A DNA stretch of 64,000 bases from Alisma plantago-aquatica (Eukaryota > Streptophyta > Magnoliopsida > Alismatales > Alismataceae): the NCBI GenBank assembly GCA_963693085.1, contig OY856410.1:560469906-560533905 (forward strand), written 5' to 3'. The notes beneath the pieces are model-generated. The model did no database searches. It saw only the letters and a program-made list of their open reading frames with translations, and was not told the origin of the DNA. This document shows, in pieces, positions 35,772-47,628 of the stretch. The position numbers and the translations under genes are program-made. Each line of letters starts with the position of its first letter. Position 1 is the stretch's first letter.

Positions 35772-38700
35772 TATAAGGACCCTGACCTTCATTTTGTGCT
35801 TACCCACTTTGTTTTGCCTAAACCTGGTGCTTGGTTGCTTGCTAATCACCTTTAATGGTGATTAGGGTTTGCTTGTGCTTTGTTGATAGTTGAGATGCTA
35901 CTTGCAAAATAACCTAAGTTAGGGTTGAAGAGAAAGTTTGTCACCTTGAGAGATGTCTTTCTCTCTCTTTTCTTCCTCTAGGGTTGAGAGGAAGGTTTGG
36001 GTTCATGCCTCGGGTTGTCTTGGGCTTGGTTGAGCTCTTTTGGGCCTTGTTCTCCCTTGTTTGGGCCTTGCCTTGCTTGGTTGAGCCCTGTATTGGGCAA
36101 GGGTTCTTTGTGTCACCCATGGGGGGGTGTATCAGCCTTGGATGGAGTGTGTCGGCCTTTGACCTTTGTTGACCTTCTTGCCTTGGTTGTGTCACCATAG
36201 CTTGGACAAGTGGCTGACACTTGGGAGAGTAGTGGCATGGCATGTGCATGAGTTTTGCAAGGTGGTAAAACGTGTGGACAAGTGTCCTTTGGTAAGGTGA
36301 CACCTTGCCTTGGTCTAACCTTGACATCCATCTATATATGCCTTGCCATTCTCTTCCTTAGGAACCCTTTAGCTTTTTGTTGCTCCTCTCTTCCTTGGTG
36401 CACGATACATCTTCCTTTTGGAGTGTTTGGTTGCCGATACAACTTGGTGGAGCAAGTTGGTGGCTGAACCTTCTCCCTTAGTGGTGATCCCTTCTTCTTC
36501 CTTTAGCTTGGTGGCCGAACCCTAGGTGGGTCTTGTCCTTTGGTAAGCATCTTCCCTCTCTCCCTAGCATCTTCTTCTCCATCTTTCCTACCTTTCGGCC
36601 ATGGTGGTTATGCTTCTTGTTCCTTTTCTAGTGGTGGCCGAAGTGGTGAGCTTGGAGCTAGGAGCTTGAAGCTTGGAGATTTGGAGCTTGAGGAGTTTGC
36701 TTAAGGCGGGTTACATAACTTCTACCCTAGATATACTACCTTCTCTATGTTGCATGTTTCATATATGATGATGATTGACCATTGCATGTTATTTTTCTTG
36801 CTCTAGAACATGTTGTTGATCTTATGGATTTTATGAGCATGATGTTGTTGTTGTTGGTGGTGGGTTACATGCCTTTACACCTAGTTGGCCGAACCATAGT
36901 TGGGGTTTTCTTTGGTAGCAACACTCCTTTCTCTCCTTGGTCTAGAGAAGTGAGTTTGAGCTCTAGTAATATGGGCAATACCCCTCTCTCGTTTAAGTTG
37001 AGAGGTGAGCTTATATTCTCGTTGCTTGGGCAACACCCTCCTCTCACCATAAATTTGAGAGGTGAGCTTTTGATGACCTATGTTGGGGTTGGACCCTGTG
37101 GTTGTTGAGAGGTGAACCGACCTTCTTGATCAACTAGGGTTTGGTGCCCTTGTGCTTGGGGTTGAAGACGAACTTGTTGGGTTGAGTCTTGCACGATATG
37201 ACCTTGGGATAGTGCTGCCCGATAACCTTCTTGTCTTGGGTTGTAACCTTGGTCGTTACCCCTAGTTGGGTTGGGTTGGTGCCCGATATGGTTCTCTTGG
37301 TCGAAACTTAGTGGAGATGGGGCATGGGCATTACACCTTGAGTTTGTGCTCTGAACGTCACCTCTAAAGTAAGGTTGCACGATGCCCCCCTTGCCTTGTG
37401 TTGGTCTTGGCTGACATGCTTTGTTAAGCCTTGGTAGCTTGATGCCTGGTATGCCTTGGCTTAGATGACCCTTGTCCTGGTGGTGCTTTGACCGATATGA
37501 TGACTAACAACTCTCTTGTGTTGGGCAGTATGAAGTATTCTTGTGATGCCCAATATGATGGTTGTATAAAGAACCCTATATGGTACCTTAGTGGTGGCCG
37601 ATATGGGTAGCTTGACCTAGATGGTCGTTAGGTCTGTGCCGGGCATGGGGTTGTGTTGCCCGACGCAACCCTAGTAGATTCGGAAGAGTTGCTACTAGTT
37701 TATCCAGCTGGTCCATGCATGATATGGTACCATGGGCGATAGAGTGCCCTGATCGACATGAAGGCCTCTTGGACAATATGAAGAAGGTTGGACGTTGGGG
37801 TGCCTTGGGCGATACCCTTGGGTCGATATGGTCCGTGTTGATGGTTAGCCGATAGTGAAACCTAACCCTAACCCTAGTTTGGTGCACGATATGTCTTTGG
37901 CCGTTAACATTTGTTGATGCACGATACACTCTACCCGACACCATGAGTTGGTGAGTCCTTGTTGCACGACAGTTGGTGTTTGGGTTGGACATTTTGGTGA
38001 TGAGCTTTCTTAGGGTTGGAAAACCATAGCCGTTACATCCTTTGATGAGGGTTGGCAATGCTCTCCATGCTTAGTAAGGGTTGCAGGAGTTTTGGTGGGG
38101 TTCTGATAACCTCGAATGTATATAGTTGATGGTTCTCTTTTAATAATGATAACACAAGTGATATGATGCAATCACCTTACATCCTGCAACTATGATGATG
38201 AGATATAATGATAGGTTATGAACCAGGAAGCTTGGAAACATATGATGTTGCTTCACATGTTATAACACACGCATATGGTCACAAGTATAAGGCATAATAT
38301 ATGCCCATGACTAATAATAATACTATGAATGATAAATCTTGTGTGATATACTCATGGATGATTCTTTATACTTGACAACATGATCATTCTATTAATCCAT
38401 GATGACTTTAGTAATCTTTTATTAACCATGTAGGTATTTCATGTGGATTCATAGTTTGGTAAGAGGTATGAGATATATGTGCTCTGACTAGCACAATGTG
38501 ATGATAATCCTTATTAATAAAGTAACAAGTTGATAGGTCTGAGGACCTAATATAAAGCTGAGTGCCAAGTTGAGGTGTTATCCTCTGATGATGAGATAAG
38601 GGATGCGTTCCCAGGATGCTGATGCGTGATTGAGATGCCTTGAGAGGTAATGGTTGATATCATGAGGGATTGAGGTCCCAAGACAATATGTTGATGGAAA

Positions 38701-40103
38701 TAATGATGTAATTATATAAGGCTATGTTTATACCTTGTTTTTCCTCAACAATTGGCTTAAAATATACTAATCAATGATAGATGAACATATCATGTAGTTT
38801 GCCCTGGCCATAGATCCATTACTGTCAGTATTTGGTGATGGTGAAATAGGTTTGTCCTGTGGGATTACCTGGAGCACATATTGTTGAATATGCGAGGTTT
38901 CCCCTAGCCTAAAATAGGAGGGTTGAGTGCAACTGTGGTTGCAGACTCGAGATGTATGGAGCATGGTGAACATACCCATGGCTCAAGATATGTGATAATG
39001 AGCATGATGCATTCATGGATCGGATGTATGTACTAGCACCTATGATGAGGTGAGCTAGAGATATGGGTAGCTTGCGGAGCTGACCCAGAGGCTGTGGCCC
39101 TACAAGCTTAAGATTGCGGTCTTGCTTGATGATCCATGTACTGACCATGGGAAGGTGAGGTCATGGAGTCCGGATCTCCTTAGACCTTGTATGGCACCAG
39201 ATTGGGCTTCGCAACCAATGGTTGGATTTGAGCAGGGAAGGCTCACTTCCTCAGGGCATAATAACATGTAATCCAACCGAATAATTATATCTTGCTTAGA
39301 GCAAAACACGGAACATTGATTGAGGCCTTTCTTACATAATTGATCTAGTTACACCTTGCAGATATGTGTACAATCCTTATATCTTGTGATAAGTTCTTAT
39401 AAATCTTATCTTGTCAATCATGTTCCATAAAGAAATACTTGGTTATATGCTTCCCGGATATCTTGGTAAGCTTGATGGTAATAATAGCTTTGCTCAGTAT
39501 GCTGCTCTTGTTATACACTTTATTAGTTATTTGTTGTTATCTTCTTTAACCTTTGAGGTTTTATAGTTGTGGCGTGAAGTTATGTTTCTCGCTGGGACTG
39601 TGTGTCTCACCCTGCTAGTTTACACCCTTTTTAGGTGATCGCTCTAGACGTGGTTGTGGTCGTGAGGTTGCAGCTGAGCAGCAAGAAGAGTAGTAGAAGG
39701 CAAGAGATGGACATGCTGCTATTTTGGTGGTTTTGTTGTAGAGTCCTAGAGTTATCCCTATACTCTCAGGTCCTCAGAGGTGTTTGATGATGTTTCACAA
39801 TGTTTAGTTGCTGTAATTTTTGTATACCCTATTGCTGGATGTACGTGGCTGTTCTGTATGTATAAATAGGTGATGAACTAATATGCGCTATTGTGATAGT
39901 GGGTGGCTTTAAGTTGTGAACATGTCTGGTAGGTGATCTTGAATATATCTATATATGACCTGAACTTCTTGCAGGTCCTAGTTGCAAATGTTCTGTACGT
40001 ATGTTTCCACAATCGGTTTTAATTAACCCGTGTTTTCGGTAATGTATGGTTCTGCATGTTTTTGCATGTCATCTCATTGTCTATGTGATGGCAGGGTGTC
40101 ATA
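35772..40103 (+). repeat. E3 5' LTR
   Basis: About 4.33 kb, matching 43251-47608. A likely TATA (CTATATATG) is at 36332-36340. It carries many GCCCGATA-like words and a short CCTAACCCTAACCCTA stretch at about 37861, also present in the other LTR. Glycine- or proline-like frames here are not genes. Confidence 0.93.
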
Positions 40104-40110
40104 TTTGGTT

Positions 40111-40128
40111 TGGTATCAGAGCCCCAGG
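40111..40128 (+). promoter_or_regulatory. E3 primer-binding site (initiator tRNA-Met type)
   Basis: TGGTATCAGAGCCCCAGG lies seven bases after the 5' LTR. The first twelve bases match the usual initiator-Met primer site. Confidence 0.88.
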
Positions 40129-40235
40129 TTTGCTGAGTCTACAGGGATCTAGGACTAGGTTTGCGTCTGTTCTTGTGAGTTTTCTAGATTTTCTTACAAT
40201 AACCTTCTGCTCTCAGCAGAAGATAAAGCTTAAAG

Positions 40236-41460
40236 ATGTCTAGAAACCATGAAGAACAAGCTTCCGAGAGAAGCGATGCTGCATCCGTTGATGGAGCAGG
40301 AGGGCAGGCACATGATGATCGGGTGCCTAAGGTCCCCCAACTTGACCCAGCCATTCTTGAAAATCCTGCCTACCAACAACTTATGGGGTAGATGATGGCT
40401 ACGATGAATCACATGGTGGAACGGTTGCCAGTGCCTTAGCCAAGAGCACATGCTCCCCATGGTAAAGCATCGGGTATTGGGAATACCTTTGAGCGGCTTC
40501 ACCGAGTCAGAGCTTCAGATTATGCTGGGACGGCTGATCCAGTGGATGCACATCTATGGCTGATAGGTCTTGAGAAGGCCTTCCAGATCCTCGACATCCT
40601 CAAAGTAGACAAAGTCAAGCACACTGTCTACCTTCTGAAGGGTAGTGCTGGCCACTGGTGGGCCGTCGAGGAGGAGAAGCGACCCGTGTGAGGAGATCGG
40701 TTGGGAGATCTTTCGACAAGAGTTCATCACTAGATACTTTCTGAAGACGTATTTGGACGAGAAGATCAACCAGTTTAAGCATCAATGCCAAGGAACGATG
40801 AGCATCACCGAGTATGAAGCCAAGTTCATGGACTTGCTAAGGTTTTGTCCTCACATGGCAGTGATAGATGATGAGCAGATCGGGCGGTTTGAGAAAGGTT
40901 TGAGTGCTGAGCGGTCAACACCTGCTGCTGCTTTAGAGAATCGGGAGCGGTTTGCCACATTTGTGGAGTCCGTCCGCAGGATTGAACGATATGTTAAGGA
41001 GAAAAGGGAGTCCATGACCAGGAAAAGGCCTGCTCAGTTCTAGGGATAGAGGTTAGGTGGCTTCAGGAAGTCAAGGTTTTCAGCACCTTCCATGATGAGA
41101 GGTTCTAATGCACCGTCATAGTGGTCTCCGAGTAAAGGAAGAGGTCATGTTTCTTCACCATCTAAGGTGCATAGTATAGCTTCTGTGGCAGTAACCAAGC
41201 CATCTAGACTGCAGACAGAAGGCAGGTCATGTTACCATTACAGACAGACTGGGCATTTAAATTCAAATTGCCCAAGAAGAGACGTTGAGGTTACACAACA
41301 GCTGAGACGTAATCAACAAGGGTCAGACAGAAAGCAGCCTAGTAATAGCATAGGGCGAGGATGTGGTCAAGCGCCGCAAGCAGGATCGTCTTCTCAAGGA
41401 AGCAGAGGACGTGGATGACAAGCAACGGCTCGATTCAATGGTATGAGTCAGCCGAAGGTG
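40236..41460 (+). pseudogene. gag: E3 gag, broken, with damaged zinc knuckle
   Basis: The likely start is MSRNHEEQASERSD at 40236. Early stops at about 40390 and 40438 are TAG where glutamine is expected. The capsid core (AHLWLIGLEKAFQIL, GSAGHWW) and 40645-41043 (FRQEFITRYFLKTYLDEKINQFKHQCQGTMSI in part, YEAKFMDLLRFCPHM) belong to the gypsy Retrotrans_gag family. The nucleocapsid zinc knuckle at about 41230-41270 reads CYHYRQTGHLNSNC: the second cysteine has become tyrosine, so zinc binding should be lost. The frame changes several times; no complete Gag can be made. Confidence 0.88.
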
Positions 41461-41475
41461 ATAGTCAACCCGTGA

Positions 41476-41775
41476 GTGGTGACAAGTCAGATGGAGTTAT
41501 TTCATTCTGATTTGTCTTCTTCTTGCTTTATATCTATTTTGGTTGACCCGGGTGCTATGCACTCTTTTATCGCACATAGTCTGCTTGATAGATGTCCTTT
41601 ACCTGTTAGTTCTAAGAAAGATAGCCTGTTGTTAGAAACCCCTCTTGATGGTTTCTCGATGCTTCGAGAAGAGTGTCCATCGTGTGTCTTATCTTTTTTG
41701 GGACACAGTGTACAAGTGTACCTTATACCACTTGATATGCATGGATTTGATGTCATCCTTGGGATGATACCTTAG
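41476..41775 (+). pseudogene. E3 retroviral-type aspartic protease
   Basis: Residues ISILVDPGAMHSFIAHSLL hold the aspartate of the active site, but the usual D-S/T-G triplet reads DPG, which should impair catalysis. GFDVILGM at about 41740-41770 is the conserved second strand. The frame stops at 41773-41775, right where the protein should pass into RT. Confidence 0.82.
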
Positions 41776-41789
41776 ATAAGTATAAGGTC

Positions 41790-42480
41790 GTGTTGGACTG
41801 TGGTTCCAAGCAGACAGATGATGTAGTGCAGCTGAACAGGTCAGAGCTTGGTAGCGAAAAGCGTGATGGGTTCCATGAGTCTGAGGATGGACTAGTTTGC
41901 TATCATGGTAGGATGATGGTCCCCGACATTGATAATCTAAGGAAGCTAGTAATCGAGGAAGCACACACATCGATGTACAATATGCATCCAGGAGTCACCA
42001 AGATGTATCATAATCTGAAGGACCTGTATTGGTGGTCTGGCTTGAAGAAGGATGTAGTTGAGTTTGTGGCTAAGTGTGTAGTATGTCAGCAAGTTAAAGC
42101 TGAGCATCAAAAGCCGGCAGGTATGTTGCAACCCACGCCGATACCGCAATGGAAATGGGATCATATAACCATGGATTTCGTAGTTGGTCTACCAAAGAAA
42201 GCTAGGAATCATGATTCCATTTGGGTAATAGTGGACAGGCTGACAAAATCTTCTCATTTCATACGAGTAAAAACAACGTATACAATAGAGAAGCTTTCTC
42301 GGGTGTATATGGACGAGATAGTGCATTTGCATGGTGTACCAGTGACAATAGTTTCCAACAGAGGTCCTCAGTTCACAAGTCATTTTTGGGAACAATTGCA
42401 CAAAGCGTTGGGAATGTAGTTGAGGTTCATTACCTCTTTCCACCCCTAGACGGATGGACAGTCTGACAAGACTATTCAGA
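41790..42480 (+). pseudogene. pol: E3 integrase (catalytic residues altered)
   Basis: The zinc-binding HHCC part is present (about 41955-42100: EEAHTSMYNMHPG, CVVCQQVKAEHQK). The first core aspartate is kept (TMDFV, about 42173). The second is asparagine (VSNRGPQF, about 42356), and the third position reads GQSDKT, aspartate for glutamate (about 42460), after a frameshift near 42418. The N-terminal end abuts the protease because RT and RNase H are deleted. Integration activity is ruled out for this copy. Confidence 0.88.
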
Positions 42481-42482
42481 CT

Positions 42483-43238
42483 TTGGAGGATCTTCTCCAA
42501 GCTTGTGTTTTGCAGTACCTAGGCAGTTGGGACATGTATCTCAGTTTGATAGAGTTCGCTTATAACAATAGTTATCAGCGGAGCATTGACATGGCTCCCT
42601 ATGAGGCTCTATATGGAAGGAAGTGTAGATCCCCTTTATGCTGGTATGAGTCTAGTGAAAATCAGCTTTTGGGTCCTGAGTTAGTACAACAAACAACAGA
42701 AAAGATCAGAGTGATACAACAAAAGTTGAAAATGGCACAAGATAGATAGAAGTCTTATGCAGACAATCGTCAACGACCTCTAGAATTTCAAGTGGGAGAC
42801 AAAGTGTATCTCAAGGTCTCACCTTGGAAAGGCGTGCTAAGGTTTGGCCGGAAGGGCAAACTGGCACCCAGGTATATGGGGCCGTACCCAGTAATAGCAC
42901 GTGTTGGAAAGGTAGCTTACAAGTTAGAGCTGCCGCCATAGTTGTGCAGATTGCATCCAGTGTTCCATGTCAGTATGCTAAAGAAAAGTCATCCAGACAC
43001 ATGGACAGTGATACAACCAGTCGAGGTTGATCTTGATGAAGAAGTGACCTATGAGGAGGGTCCGGTGACAATCCTTGACAGAAGAGTAAAGAAGTTGAAG
43101 AGGAAGGACCTGGTTCTTGTGAAGTTTCTATGGAATCATCGTGGTGTTGAGGAAGCCACATGGGAGCTTGAGGAAGAGATGAGGAGGAAGTATCCCTCCC
43201 TTTTCTCTTCGGATTTCGGGGACGAAATCCCTTTGTAG
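42483..43238 (+). pseudogene. pol: E3 integrase C-terminus with chromodomain-like tail
   Basis: LIEFAYNNSYQRSI, ALYGRKCRSPLCW, a TAG at 42747, QVGDKVYLKVSPWKG and GKLAPRYMGPYPV form the GPY/F region. Frame 42942-43238 carries HPVFHVSMLKKSHPD and the tail EEATWELEEEMRRKYP typical of plant chromovirus chromodomain-like ends. Compared with E1, this tail is uninterrupted to its own stop at 43236. Confidence 0.88.
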
Positions 43239-43250
43239 AGGTTTATGGCT
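43219..43250 (+). promoter_or_regulatory. E3 region upstream of the 3' LTR
   Basis: GGGACGAAATCC followed by TTGTAGAGGTTTATGGCT precedes the LTR. The polypurine tract is less pure than in E1 and A1. Confidence 0.5.
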
Positions 43251-46200
43251 TGTAAGGACCCTGACCTTCATTTTGGGCTTACCCTATTTGTTTTGCCTAA
43301 ACCTGGTGCTTGGTTGCTTGCTAATCACCTTTAGTGGTGATTAGGGTTTGCTTGTGCTTTGTTGATAGTTGAGGTGCTACTTGCAAAATAACCTAAGTTA
43401 GGGTTGAAGAGCAAGTTTGCCACCTTAAGAGATGTCTTTCTCTCTCTTTGCTTCCTCTAGGGTTGAGAGGAAGGTTTGGGTTCATGCCTTGGGTTGTCTT
43501 GGGCTTGGTTGAGCTCTTTTGGGCCTTGTTCTCCCTTGTTTGGGCCCTGCCTTGCTTGGTTGAGCCTTGTATCAGGCAAGGGTGCTTTGTGTCGCCCATG
43601 GGTGGGGTGTATCTGCCTTGGATGGAGTGTGTCAGCCTTTGACCTTTGTTGACCTTCTTGCCTTGGTTGCGTCACCATAGCTTGGACAAGTGGCCGACCC
43701 TTGGGAGAGTAGTGGCATGGCATGTGCATGAGTTTTGCAAGGTGGTAAAATGTGTGGACAAGTGTCCCTTGGTAAGGTGACACCTTGCCTTGGTCTAACC
43801 TTGACCCCCATCTATATATGCCTTGCCTTTCTCTTCCTTAGGAACCCTTTACCTCTTTGTTGCTCCTCTCTTCCTTGGTGTACGATACATCTTCCCTTTG
43901 GTGTGTTTGGTGGCTGATACAACTTGGTGGAGCAAGTTGGTGGCCGATCCTTCTCCCTTGGTGGTGATCCCTTCTTCTTCCTTTAGATTGGTGGCCAAAC
44001 CCTAGGTGGGTCTTGTCCTTTGGTAAGCATCTTCCCTCTCTCCCTAGCATCTTCTTCTCCATCTTGCCTACCTATCGACCATTGTGGATATGCTTCTTGT
44101 TCCTTTTCTAGTGGTGACCGAAGTGGTGAGCTTGGAGCTTTGGAGCTTGAGGAGTTTTCTTAAGGCGGGTTACATAACTTCTACCCTAGATATACTACCT
44201 TCTCTATGTTGCATGTTTCATATATGATGATGATCGGCCAATGCATGTTATGTTTCTTGCTCTAGAACATGTTGTTAATCTTATGGATTTTATGAGCATA
44301 ATGTTGTTGTTGTTGTTGGTGGTGGTGGGTTACATGCCTTTACACCTTGTTTGCCGAACCATAGTTGGGGTTTTCTTTGGTAGCAACACTCCTTTATCTC
44401 CTTGGTCTAGAGAAGTGAGTTTGAGCTCTATTAATATGGGAAATACCCCTCTCTCGTTTAAGTTGAGAGGTGAGCTTATATTCTAGTTTCTTGGGCAACA
44501 ACCTCCTCTCACCATGGATTTGAGAGGTGAGCTTTTGATGACCCATGTTGGGGTTGGACCCTCTGGTTGCCCGATTTGTGAAAGAGGTTGTGCAACACCC
44601 CTCTCTCTTGGGTGTTGAGAGGTGAGCCGACCTTCTTGATCAACTAGCGTTTGGTGCCCTTGTGCTTGGGGTTGAAGATGACCTTGTTGGGTTGAGTCTT
44701 GCACGATATGACCTTGGGATAGTCCTGCCCGATAACCTTCTTGTCTTAGGTTGTAACGTTGGTCATTACCCCTAGTTGGGTTGTGCCCGATATGATGTTC
44801 TTGGTTGACACTTAGTGGAGATGGGGCTTGGGCGTTACACCTTGAGTTTGTGCTCTGAACGTCACCTCTGAAGTAAGGTTGCACGATGCCCCCCTTGCCT
44901 TGTGTTGGTCTTGGCTGACATGCTTTGTTGAGCCTTGGTAGCTTGATTCCTGGTATGCCTTGGCTTAGATGACCCTTGTCCTGGTGGTGCTTTGACCGAT
45001 ATGATGACTAACATCTCTCTTGTGTTGGGAAGTATGAAGTATTCTTGTGATGCCCGATATGATGGTCGTATAGAGAACCCTAGATGGTTCCTTAGTGGTC
45101 TCCGATATGGGTAGCTTGACCTATATGGTCGTTAGGTCTATGTCAGGCATGGGGTTGTGTTGCCCGACGCAACCCTAGTGGAGTGGGCAGAGTTGCTACT
45201 GGTTTAGCCAGCTGGTCCATGCACAATATGGTCCCATGGGCGATAGATTGCCCTGGTCGACATGAAGGCCTCTTGGACGATATGAAGAAGGTTGGACGTT
45301 GGGGCGCCTTGGGCGATACCCTTGGGTTGATATGGTCCTTGATGATGGTTAGCCGATAGTGAAACCTAACCCTAACCCTAGTTTGGTGCACGATAGGTCT
45401 TTGGCCGATAGCATTTGTTGATGCACGGTACACTCTGCCCAACACCATGAGTTGGTGAGTCCTTGTTGCACGATAGTTGGTGTTTGGGTTGGCCATTTTG
45501 GTGATGAGCTTGCTTATGGTTGGAAAACCATAGCCATTACATCCTTTGATGAGGGTTGGCATTGCTCACCATGCTTAGTAAGGGTTGCAGGAGTTTTGGT
45601 GAGGGTTCTGATAACTCGAAATGTATATAGTTGATGGTTCTCTTTTAATAATGATAACACAAGTGATATGATGCAATCACCTTGCATCCTGCAACTATGA
45701 TGATGAGATATAATGACAGGTTGTGAACCAGGAAGCTTGGAAACTTATGATGTTGCTTCACATGTTATAACACACGCATATGGTCACAAGTATAAGGTAC
45801 AATATATGCCCATGACTAATAATAATACTATGAATGATAAAGCTTGTGTGATATACTCATGGATGCTTCTTTATACTTGACAACATGACCATTCTATTAA
45901 TCCATGATGACTTCAGTAATCTTTTACTAACCATGCAGGTATTTCATGTGGATTCATAGTTTGGTAAGAGCTATGAGATATATGTGCTTTGACTAGCACA
46001 ATGTGATGATAATCCTTGTTAATAAAGTAACAAGTTGATAGGTCTGATGACCTGATATAAGGCTGAGTTCCTAGTTGAGGTGTTATCCTCTGATGATGAG
46101 ATAAGGGATGCATTCCCAGGATGCTGATGCATGATTGAGATGCCTTGAGAGGCAATGGTTGATATCATGAGGGATTGAGGTCCCAAGATAGTATGTTGAT

Positions 46201-47608
46201 GGCAATAATGATGTAATTCTATAAGGCTATGTTTATACCTTATTTTTCCTCAACAATTGGCTTAAAATATACTAATCAATGATAGATGAACATATCATGT
46301 AGTTTTCCCTGGCCATAGATCCATTACCGTCAGTATTTGGTGATGGTGAAACAAGTTTATCCTGCGGGATTACCTAGAGCACATATTGTTGAATATGCGA
46401 GGTTTCCCGTAGCCTAAAATAGGAGGGTTGAGTGCAACTGTTGTTGCAGACTCAGGATGTATGGAGCATGGTGAACATACCCATGGCTCAGGATATGTGA
46501 TGATGAGCATGATGCCTTCATGGCTCGAATGTATGTACTAGCACCTATGATGAGGTGAGCTAGAGATATGGGTAGCTTGCGGAGCTGACCCAGAGGCTGA
46601 GGCCCTATAAGCTTAAGACTGCGGTCTTGCTTGATGATTCGTGTACTGACCACGAGAAGGTGAGGTTATGGAGTCTGGATCTCCTTAAACCTTGTATGGC
46701 ACTAGATTGGGCTACGCAGCCAATGGTTGGATTTGAGAAGGGAAGGCTCACTTTCTTAGGGCATAATAACACGTAATCTAGTCAAATAAATATATCTTGC
46801 TTAGAGGAAAACACGGAACATTAATTGAGGCCTTGCTTACATAAATGATCTAGTTACACCTTGCAGATACGTGTACGATCCTTGTATCTTGTGATGAGTT
46901 CTTATAAAGCTTATCTTGTCAATCATGTTCCATAAAGAAATACTTGGTTATATGCTTCCCAGATGTCTTGGTATGCTTGATGGTAATAATAGCTTTGCTT
47001 AGTATGCTACTCTTGTTATACACTTTATCAGTTATTTGCTGTTATCTGCTTTAACCTTTGACGTTTTATAGTTGCGGTAGGGAGTTATGTTTCTCGCTGG
47101 GACTGTGCGTCTCACCCCACTGGTTTACACCCTTTTTAGGTGATCGCTCTAGACGTGGTGGTGGTCGTGAGGTTGCAGCCGAGCAGCAAGAAGTGTAGTA
47201 GAAGGCAAGAGATGGACACGCTGCTATTTTGGTGGTTTTGTTGTAGAGTCCTAGAGTTATCCCTGTACTCTCAGGTCCTCGGAGGTGTTTGACGATGTTT
47301 CACGATGTTTAGCTGCTGTAATTTTTGTATACCCTACTGTTGGCCGTACGTGGCCGTTCTGTATGTATAAACAGGTGATGAACTAATATGCGCTATTGCG
47401 ACAGTGGGTGGCTTTATGTTGTGAACACATCTGGTAGGTGATCTTGAATATATCTATATATGACCTAAACTTCTTGCATGTCCTGGTTGCAAATGTTCTG
47501 TACGTATGTTTCCACAATCGGTTTTAATTAACCCATGTTTTCGGTAATGTATGGTTCCGCACGTTTTCGCGTGTCATCTCGTTGTCTATGTGATGGCAGG
47601 GTGTCACA
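43251..47608 (+). repeat. E3 3' LTR
   Basis: Begins TGTAAGGACC and ends GTGTCACA, followed by ATAAT. It matches the 5' LTR in order and content; an extra stretch near 44568-44620 is absent from the 5' copy. TATA at 43812-43820. Confidence 0.93.
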
Positions 47609-47613
47609 ATAAT

Positions 47614-47628
47614 AGGCCAAGAGCTATG
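47614..47628 (-). pseudogene. TNP2-type transposase remnant, continuation
   Basis: On the minus strand, removal of E3 and one TSD places HSSWPIIMI directly before KYFNPPWF of the part at 35386-35771. A W-P followed by N-PPW is the TNP2 pattern. The similarity fades at about 47629, where the copia LTR is proposed to start. Confidence 0.6.

Larger units (their letters stand above)
35772..47608 (+). mobile_element. E3: Ty3/gypsy element with 4.3-kb LTRs, RT and RNase H deleted
   Basis: The LTRs are 35772-40103 and 43251-47608. The TSD is ATAAT (35767-35771 and 47609-47613). The 5' LTR has both its termini changed (TG to TA at the start, CACA to CATA at the end), each by one transition. The internal region of 3.15 kb carries gag, a zinc knuckle, protease, then directly integrase and a chromodomain-like tail. 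RT and RNase H are missing between about 41775 and 41850. Confidence 0.93.

Noticed and set aside
35941..36327. 128-codon minus-strand frame
   Set aside because: Opposite to element direction, inside the LTR, and low-complexity; its twin at 43457-43783 is shorter.
35984..36467. Tryptophan/leucine-rich frames in the E3 LTR, repeated near 43448-44005
   Set aside because: LTR sequence with frames that break differently in the two copies.
37861..37880. Telomere-like CCTAACCCTAACCCTA
   Set aside because: Only two to three units, present at the same place in both E3 LTRs (also about 45366); ordinary LTR sequence, not a telomeric array.
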